From Paenibacillus wynnii (GTDB lineage Bacteria > Bacillota > Bacilli > Paenibacillales > Paenibacillaceae), in contig NZ_JQCR01000002.1 in assembly GCF_000757885.1 (NCBI RefSeq), positions 1,054,001 to 1,118,000 of the forward strand: DNA of 64,000 bases, written 5' to 3'. A program made the translations under genes and the position numbers. Position 1 is the stretch's first letter, and each line of letters opens with the position of its first letter. The notes under the pieces were generated by a model. It saw nothing but the letters and a program-made list of their open reading frames with translations. It did not search any database and was not told the origin of the DNA. Below, piece after piece: positions 60,162 to 64,000 of this stretch.

Positions 60162-60842
60162 TTGAAATCTATTCTTATAGTAGAAGATGAAGAGGCCATT
60201 TCAAGAGTTCTGAGTGTTTATTTAAAAAAGGCCGGCTTCAACGTAACCCGCGTTCCCGATGGACGTTTGGCCCTGGAAGCCTTCGAGCTATCGCCGCCTT
60301 CGCTTATCCTTCTTGATATCATGCTGCCGAACATGGACGGCTTCGAACTGCTGCAGCTCATTCGTGAGAAAAGCAGCTGCCCCATTATCATGCTGACGGC
60401 AAAGGATGAAATTAAGGATCGTCTTGCCGGTCTTGACGGGGGTGCGGACGACTATATGTCCAAGCCATTCATCCCCGAAGAGGTAGTGGCTCGTGTAAAT
60501 GCAGTACTCCGCCGCCCCTCTCAATGGTCGGATGGCAGCAGCAAAAGGCATTTTGGAAGCTTATTCATAGATTACTCAGCGAGAAGCGTCCTTCTGAACG
60601 GAGCAGAGGTGAACCTCTCTCCTCGGGATTTATCCGTCCTGCTCTTTCTTGCCGAACGCCCCAACCAGATCTGCAGAAGAGACCAGTTAATTGAGCATGT
60701 ATGGGAGATGGACTATGAGGGAAGCGATAGAGCCGTGGATTTGTCGATCAAAAGGCTCCGTCAAGCGCTGTCGCATTGGCCTACTGGTGAAGGTGAAATC
60801 CGTACGCTGAGAGGAATCGGGTATCAATTATGGACAACTTAA
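60162..60842 (+). CDS. OmpR-family response regulator
   Basis: 226 aa, TTG start at 60162 with AAGGAGG ten bases upstream (60145..60151); the ATG at 60129 in the same frame precedes that site. Receiver domain (about 1-115) with EDEE, phospho-Asp in LLDIMLPNMDG, the Thr in MLTAKDE and Lys in MSKPF; C-terminal winged helix (about 130-226: LLFLAERPNQICRRDQLIEHVW, DRAVDLSIKRLRQAL, RGIGYQLW). Phosphorylated by the HK of the next gene, which overlaps it by 13 bases. Confidence 0.95.
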   Translation: MKSILIVEDEEAISRVLSVYLKKAGFNVTRVPDGRLALEAFELSPPSLILLDIMLPNMDGFELLQLIREKSSCPIIMLTAKDEIKDRLAGLDGGADDYMSKPFIPEEVVARVNAVLRRPSQWSDGSSKRHFGSLFIDYSARSVLLNGAEVNLSPRDLSVLLFLAERPNQICRRDQLIEHVWEMDYEGSDRAVDLSIKRLRQALSHWPTGEGEIRTLRGIGYQLWTT

Positions 60843-62236
60843 GAAAACAGACCTCTATTCTCTCCTACTGGACCATCCGTTACTTGATCATCATAAGTAT
60901 AGGGCTGCTGATCACCGCACTGACTACCTTTTGGTGGATTAAGCAAGAAGCAATGGATAACCGGATGCAAACTACGGGACTGCTAGCGCAGGAAATCGCA
61001 GATCGGAGCGTGGGGCCGGACGGCAATATCGAGGTAAGCCAAAATTTAACAGCACTCATTGAAGACCGAAAGCGATTCTTCAAACTAACCGTAGAGATGT
61101 GTGTCATCATCACTAATAATAAGGGTCAGCTTCTGTTCTCCATGCCCCCTCTAACCGAGGAAGAGATGCAGCATAAGCTGAACGACGAGTTAAACGATGT
61201 CCGTTCTCCGGAATACAAAGCGGCTACAGCCTCGATTCAGAGAGACGGTACCCTACTGGGTAAAGTGTTCGTGCTGCAATCCAAGAAAACGCTGAAGCAT
61301 ATCCCGCAAGAGGAGATCGGCTTTTTTGCCATCATGTTATTGTTCTTAATCATCCTGAGCTGGCTGACTATATATCTCCTGGCCCGCAAACTGGCCCGAC
61401 CTATTCTAAAGGTGGCTACAGCTGCAGGCCAAATCAGCAGCGGCCAATATGACATCGCTATCCAGGCCAATGCCAAGGAAAGAGAGATCAATGAGCTGAT
61501 TGTATCTTTTCAGGAGATGGCAGGCAGACTGAAGCAGCTCGAGCAATCCCGGGCTATAATGCTGGCAGGGGTATCCCATGAGCTGAAAACACCGGTTACC
61601 TCTATTAAAGGTCTTATTCATGCGGTACGCGAGAAGGTTGTTGAAGGTGATGAAGCGGATGAGTTCCTGGATATCGCTCTACTGGAAGCCGGAAAGCTGC
61701 AGCGTATGGTGGCAGACCTCTTGGATTACAATGCACTGGCTGCAGGGGTGATCTCCATCCGGCATGACAGGCTTGCAGCTATCCCGCTTCTGTCCGAAAT
61801 CGTATATCAATGGTTCCTTACACAGGATAGTGGGGTGTCTGAGCCGGAACTAACTCTACCCACTACACCTTTATTCCTAAGGGGAGACCCGCTGCGGGTT
61901 CAACAAATCATCGTGAATCTGCTGAACAATAGCGTCCAAGCCAAGCAGCAGGGCATCCCGCTCAAGCTTACTATTGAGCTCCACAACACAGGGCGCGGTA
62001 CTGCTGAAATCATCATCACCGATAACGGCACAGGGATATTAGCGGAGCATCGGGGGCTTATTTTCGAGGCTTTTTTCCGGGGCGGCTACAAGCAGAGCAC
62101 TCTTCGCGGTCTAGGTCTCGGTCTTACCTTCAGCACACTGCTTGCAGAGTCTATGAGTGGAAGCCTGAAGCTTCGTGATCATGACCTCCCGGAGGCCGGA
62201 TGTACCTTTGTATTAACTTTACCGCTCCAACGATAG
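60830..62236 (+). CDS. Sensor histidine kinase (HAMP type)
   Basis: 468 aa, overlapping the regulator gene by 13 bases. TM1 (TIRYLIIISIGLLITALTTFW), extracellular sensor (about 40-165), TM2 (FFAIMLLFLIILSWLTIYLLA), HAMP (about 190-240), HisKA with GVSHELKTPVTSIKG (phospho-His), HATPase_c with N-box NNSVQAK, DNGTGI, GLGLGLTFS. Cognate of the preceding regulator. Sensed signal unknown; no target genes are marked nearby. Confidence 0.95.
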   Translation: MDNLRKQTSILSYWTIRYLIIISIGLLITALTTFWWIKQEAMDNRMQTTGLLAQEIADRSVGPDGNIEVSQNLTALIEDRKRFFKLTVEMCVIITNNKGQLLFSMPPLTEEEMQHKLNDELNDVRSPEYKAATASIQRDGTLLGKVFVLQSKKTLKHIPQEEIGFFAIMLLFLIILSWLTIYLLARKLARPILKVATAAGQISSGQYDIAIQANAKEREINELIVSFQEMAGRLKQLEQSRAIMLAGVSHELKTPVTSIKGLIHAVREKVVEGDEADEFLDIALLEAGKLQRMVADLLDYNALAAGVISIRHDRLAAIPLLSEIVYQWFLTQDSGVSEPELTLPTTPLFLRGDPLRVQQIIVNLLNNSVQAKQQGIPLKLTIELHNTGRGTAEIIITDNGTGILAEHRGLIFEAFFRGGYKQSTLRGLGLGLTFSTLLAESMSGSLKLRDHDLPEAGCTFVLTLPLQR

Positions 62237-62329
62237 TCAGATCATGGAGAGAGTACTTTTAAAGTAGTCGGCTTCAGGACAACATGATATAATCACTTGC
62301 ACAATGAAACCGTGAACCGGAGGCTGTTT

Positions 62330-62827
62330 ATGTTAACATTCGCACAAAAATTAGTGATTTTGGATTCATATCCTGAGCTGGAGCGTAAAAACGTATCGCT
62401 GGGACGCGTGAATTATCACTTCGAGGAAAGCCAGCATGATAAAAAAACGGTCGCCTTCCATCTTCATCCGAACGGGAACGGCTACGTTTTTGCAGGGTTG
62501 TTAAGAGGTTATGAGACGGACGATAAAGGATTTGTGAACATCCGTGATTTCTCGGAGTCGGAGCTGCGGAGTCTGCTTGAAGCTTCCATTACCTCTTTAT
62601 CCGTCAAAATACCGGAAGCTCCAGTCCTAGGCAAAAGAAAGAAAGCCAAGGCTGCTGCCCAAGGGGAAACTCTCTGGAAAGACTCGGAGGGAAACGAACT
62701 TACTCTCAGGTTTGAAGAAGATCTGTGGTATCTCTATGCAGGCCTTCATCTGGAGATGGCGTTTGAAACGATTGAGGAAGCTAAGGAATACTTGGCGGAA
62801 GAAGGATTTGCTTCGGAACAGGCTTAG
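62330..62827 (+). CDS. Conserved hypothetical protein
   Basis: 165 aa from ATG 62330 with CGGAGG six bases upstream; the frame opens at 62297 without a site. Soluble, alpha/beta: LTFAQKLVILDSYPELERKNVSLGRVNYHFEES at the N-terminus, LHPNGNGYVFAGLL, ELRSLLEASITSL, then a second half with LYAGLHLEMAFETIEEAKEYL. A K-rich linker (GKRKKAKAAAQGE) separates them. Resembles small Paenibacillus conserved proteins of unknown role. Single gene with terminator. Confidence 0.75.
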   Translation: MLTFAQKLVILDSYPELERKNVSLGRVNYHFEESQHDKKTVAFHLHPNGNGYVFAGLLRGYETDDKGFVNIRDFSESELRSLLEASITSLSVKIPEAPVLGKRKKAKAAAQGETLWKDSEGNELTLRFEEDLWYLYAGLHLEMAFETIEEAKEYLAEEGFASEQA

Positions 62828-62848
62828 AACAATCTAACTTTAACAACA

Positions 62849-62900
62849 CAACAGGCATCTTACGCACTAAGGACTGCGCGTAAGATGCCTGTTTGATTTG
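62849..62900. terminator. Bidirectional terminator
   Basis: Perfect 15-base stem ACAGGCATCTTACGC (62851..62865) with its complement (62878..62892), A/T-rich both sides. Between convergent genes ending at 62827 and 62927. Confidence 0.85.
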
Positions 62901-62926
62901 TTGTTGATTGTTGATTCATAATGCAT

Positions 62927-63829
62927 TTAACCTTTAATCCCTGAGTTCAAATTAATGGACTGCACAAAATATTTCTGTGCAAATAAGAACAGCAGCAAGG
63001 TTGGAATAATGGCTAATATCGCGGAACCCATCAATTGTCCAATCATCCGGTAGTTTCCGTAAATATCCTGCAATAAAAGCAGACCGGCTGTTACTGGCAT
63101 TTTATCTACATCTGTATATACGATGACAGGCCAGAGGAAATCGTTCCACGATCCGGTAAAGGAAAATAGTGCACATACGATTAATACCGGTTTTACGAGC
63201 GCTAATATAATAGAGAAATAAATTCTAAAGTCACTGGCGCCGTCTACACGAGCAGATTCATCCAGCTCTTTAGGTATGTTGTTCATGAATTGTCGAACCA
63301 AGAAAATATTGCCCATGCCTGCCAAACCAGGAATAATCATTGCCCAAGATGTGTTTACCCATCCTAAAGCATCAATAATTTTATAAGAAGGGATTAAGTT
63401 CACAACACCAGGGAAGAAGGAAATTCCCATCAAAGTAAAGAACAAGGTGTCTCTTCCTCTAAAATTCATACGAGAATACCCATAGCCGGTAATCGAAATT
63501 ACAACTACAACTAAAAGCGTATGGAAGGTGGCTATATAAAGAGAGTTTCTCAACCAGAGCATGATAGGTGCTGTCGATGTATTTTCCAAGATATTAACAT
63601 AGTTATCAAATATCCAGTTCACTGGTAAAAGCCTAAACCCCGCGGAAACAACCTCTGTTTGAGATCTAAAGGATGTGGTAATGCCGAAGATAACAGGAAT
63701 TGCGAAAATCACACAAAGGAAAATCAAAAATAGATAAGCTATATATTTCGATATACTTATATTCGAGGACCATTTTCTTGAACCTTTTTCATTGTTGATT
63801 CTTGGTTCAGTCACTACTGTGTTCGCCAT
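62927..63829 (-). CDS. Carbohydrate ABC transporter permease (MalG type)
   Basis: 300 aa, ATG 63829 with AAGGTAGG upstream. Six TM helices: YIAYLFLIFLCVIFAIPVIFG first, then HTLLVVVVISITGYGYSRM, LFFTLMGISFFPGVVNLIP, WAMIIPGLAGMGNIFLV; the EAA loop ELDESARVDGASDFRIYFSIILALVKP; and the C-terminal LLLFLFAQKYFVQSINLNSGIKG typical of MalG-type permeases. Works with the MalF-type partner upstream; substrate unknown. Confidence 0.93.
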   Translation of the reverse strand: MANTVVTEPRINNEKGSRKWSSNISISKYIAYLFLIFLCVIFAIPVIFGITTSFRSQTEVVSAGFRLLPVNWIFDNYVNILENTSTAPIMLWLRNSLYIATFHTLLVVVVISITGYGYSRMNFRGRDTLFFTLMGISFFPGVVNLIPSYKIIDALGWVNTSWAMIIPGLAGMGNIFLVRQFMNNIPKELDESARVDGASDFRIYFSIILALVKPVLIVCALFSFTGSWNDFLWPVIVYTDVDKMPVTAGLLLLQDIYGNYRMIGQLMGSAILAIIPTLLLFLFAQKYFVQSINLNSGIKG

Positions 63830-63876
63830 TTGTTACACCTACCTTTTCCATTTCCATTTAATTATTCGCCCGATAC

Positions 63877-64000
63877 CTAGGTTGCATTTCGGTTCATGAC
63901 ATAATACTGCAGGGCTGAGATTACCAAAATAACCAGTCCCAGTAACACCGCCATCGCGGATGCCATTCCGGCAATAGATTCCCCGTTACCGAAGGCTAAT
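63877..64000 (-). CDS. Carbohydrate ABC transporter permease (MalF type), C-terminal fragment
   Basis: Only the last 40 codons are in the window: the minus-strand frame reads ...GNGESIAGMASAMAVLLGL, VILVISALQYYVMNRNAT, stop TAG at 63877..63879. The final TM helix plus Arg/Asn tail is typical of MalF/LacF-type permeases, and its stop lies 47 bases before the MalG-type start. The rest of the gene and presumably a binding protein lie beyond 64000. Confidence 0.8.
   Translation of the reverse strand, partial: LAFGNGESIAGMASAMAVLLGLVILVISALQYYVMNRNAT

Overview
The window looks like a chromosomal segment of a low-to-mid-GC, spore-former-type Firmicute, most likely Paenibacillus. The reasons are strong AGGAGG ribosome sites, some GTG and TTG starts, SLH-anchored and stalk-domain secreted proteins, an aa3-type quinol oxidase operon, and best family resemblance to Bacillus proteins (Bcd, PpaC, YcnJ, MhqO, YokD). 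No rRNA, tRNA, CRISPR-cas or intact insertion sequence is visible. Functions are read from motifs and remembered families; nothing was searched.

Layout. 1-3.2 kb: two tandem paralogous membrane histidine kinases, the intact-ended one with Gln in place of the H-box His. 3.4-17.7 kb: housekeeping and small accessory genes (lipoprotein cyclophilin, leucine dehydrogenase, pirin, nitroreductase with its Rrf2 regulator, PpaC, AAC(3)-like acetyltransferase, ring-cleavage dioxygenase, HAD phosphatase, Mug glycosylase), plus a candidate c-di-GMP-I riboswitch. 17.9-20.2 kb: amino-acid ABC importer. 20.6-21.8 kb: polysaccharide deacetylase. 22.3-26.2 kb: qoxABCD. 26.5-28.3 kb: chemoreceptor. 28.4-35 kb: a cobalamin-riboswitch operon for an ECF transporter with two DUF4430 surface proteins, one built like animal intrinsic factor/transcobalamin but tethered by SLH domains. 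35-36.8 kb: YcnJ-like CopCD. 37-54.2 kb: two divergent operons encoding a large uncharacterised machine (GTPase-associated protein, zinc-ribbon GTPase, two vWA proteins, a 1129-residue tubulin-like protein, a zinc-ribbon membrane protein and others). 54.2-56.4 kb: a decayed or foreign-looking AT-rich patch with a mini-ORF, a matrixin-type protease and a partner. 57-64 kb: Gfo/Idh/MocA oxidoreductase, MutT, YceI, a two-component system, and a sugar ABC importer running off the end.

The most striking non-coding structure is a dispersed family of 26-bp imperfect palindromes at five intergenic places (6.8, 20.4, 26.3, 41.3 and 56.7 kb). Within each array the motifs sit on an almost invariant 51/62/51 bp pitch while the sequence between them is unrelated from array to array. 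A 51-bp tandem repeat at 15.4 kb appears to be a relative. The three items I would look at first are these arrays, the 37-54 kb tubulin/GTPase/vWA system, and the transcobalamin-like B12 capture operon.
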